Positions 5,222 to 5,470 of a stretch of 5,470 nt of DNA are shown one piece after another. Both the position numbers and the translations under genes were made by a program. The notes below the pieces were generated by a model. That model had not been told where the DNA came from. It did no database searches and worked only from the letters and a program-made list of their open reading frames with translations. The stretch covers positions 1-5,470 of the forward strand of contig CAKTJM010000122.1 in assembly GCA_934567745.1 (NCBI GenBank), read 5' to 3'. Within the stretch, counting starts at the first letter, position 1; each line of letters starts with the position of its first letter. Source of the DNA: an uncultured Eubacteriales bacterium (GTDB lineage: Bacteria > Bacillota > Clostridia > Oscillospirales > Oscillospiraceae).

Positions 5222-5470
5222 TGTAGGTTTGTCAATGATGTGTTACACAGACAAAAAGCTAGAGAGGACCTCCTTGGGCGACCGCCAGTTGAGAGGGCGC
5301 ATGGGGAAGTCATTGTATCTGCGCTGCCAGCGAGCGAGCTGCCGCCGGAAGTCCTCGAAGGAATAGAACTTGTGTGAAGCATAAAAGTACTCATTGTCCT
5401 TGCGGTGGCTTCGCTCGACCTTGCCGTTGTGACGCGGAGTGTAGACCTTGATCCGCTTATGCCGGATGCC
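5222..5470 (-). mobile_element. 3' end of an IS481-like insertion sequence (partial)
   Basis: The stretch contains the end of a DDE transposase gene and about 20 non-coding bases after its stop. I place the element tip at about 5222, because a terminus starting with TGT is typical of this group and because the bases to the left (the promoter region) look like host DNA. The other end lies outside the window, so neither the inverted repeats nor a target duplication can be compared. The tip is about 30 bases from the operon's -35 box and leaves the promoter intact. Confidence 0.7.
5243..5470 (-). CDS. IS481/rve-type transposase, C-terminal fragment at window edge
   Basis: Seventy-five codons and a TAA stop are visible; the frame is open to the right edge, so the gene starts beyond it. 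The peptide begins GIRHKRIKVYTPRHNGKVER and continues SHRKDNEYFY, the signature around the third catalytic residue (Glu19 of the fragment) of the integrase-core DDE fold. It then shows FEDFRRQLARWQRRYND and RPLNWRSPKEVL, the usual tail in which a Tyr-Asn pair precedes an N-x-RSP-x-E motif. These fit IS481-like elements best, with IS3 orfB-type transposases the alternative. Whether the whole gene is intact cannot be seen. The fragment shows no frameshift. Confidence 0.9.
   Translation of the reverse strand, partial: GIRHKRIKVYTPRHNGKVERSHRKDNEYFYASHKFYSFEDFRRQLARWQRRYNDFPMRPLNWRSPKEVLSSFLSV

Noticed and set aside
4033..5226. Plus-strand open frame of 397 codons across the phosphorylase, ruvX and the promoter
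   Set aside because: It is antisense to two recognised enzymes and runs through the promoter into the insertion sequence border; the sequence is Arg/Pro-rich with no domain.
5122..5394. Minus-strand open frame of 90 codons just upstream of ruvX
   Set aside because: It lies out of frame with the recognisable transposase end, spans the insertion sequence tip and the promoter, and shows no family motif.

Overview
The window looks like chromosomal DNA of a GC-rich member of the Firmicutes (Bacillota), probably a gut clostridium of the Oscillospiraceae type. The phylum call rests on a mini-ribonuclease III, a bacterial NFACT/RqcH protein, a DUF1847 protein and GAGGAGG-type ribosome binding sites, all in one operon. 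The family-level guess rests on base composition and on the style of the intergenic repeat at the left, so it is weaker.

Layout, in the direction of transcription (right to left, minus strand). At the right edge (about 5222-5470) lies the 3' end of an insertion sequence, with the C-terminal 75 residues of an IS481/rve-type transposase. About 30 bases inside the neighbouring host DNA is a consensus sigma-A promoter: TTGACA, 17 bases, TACAAT. It drives six tightly packed genes: ruvX (5125-4673), a uridine-phosphorylase-like nucleoside phosphorylase (4680-3901), a DUF1847 protein (3904-3233), an uncharacterised protein with a hexapeptide repeat (3199-2660), mrnC (2631-2215) and rqcH (2213-456). 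Junctions are an 8-base overlap, a 4-base ATGA overlap, and gaps of 33, 28 and 1 bases. I see no terminator between the genes, so they read as one transcription unit.

The left 455 bases carry no gene I can support. They hold a strong rho-independent terminator facing right (77-109), which implies a plus-strand gene ending at or beyond the left edge. They also hold a highly structured, roughly symmetrical array of hairpins (about 183-417) that looks like a small non-autonomous or MITE-like repeat, with a partial extra copy of its end at 136-157.

Functionally the operon joins nucleic-acid housekeeping (RuvX: 16S rRNA processing or Holliday-junction-type nuclease; MrnC: 23S rRNA maturation), ribosome quality control (RqcH: alanine tailing of stalled chains) and nucleoside salvage (the phosphorylase), plus two proteins of unknown role. 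I see no defence system, CRISPR array, tRNA or rRNA. The least explained parts are the phosphorylase-DUF1847 pair, the repeat-bearing hypothetical protein and the left-hand hairpin array.
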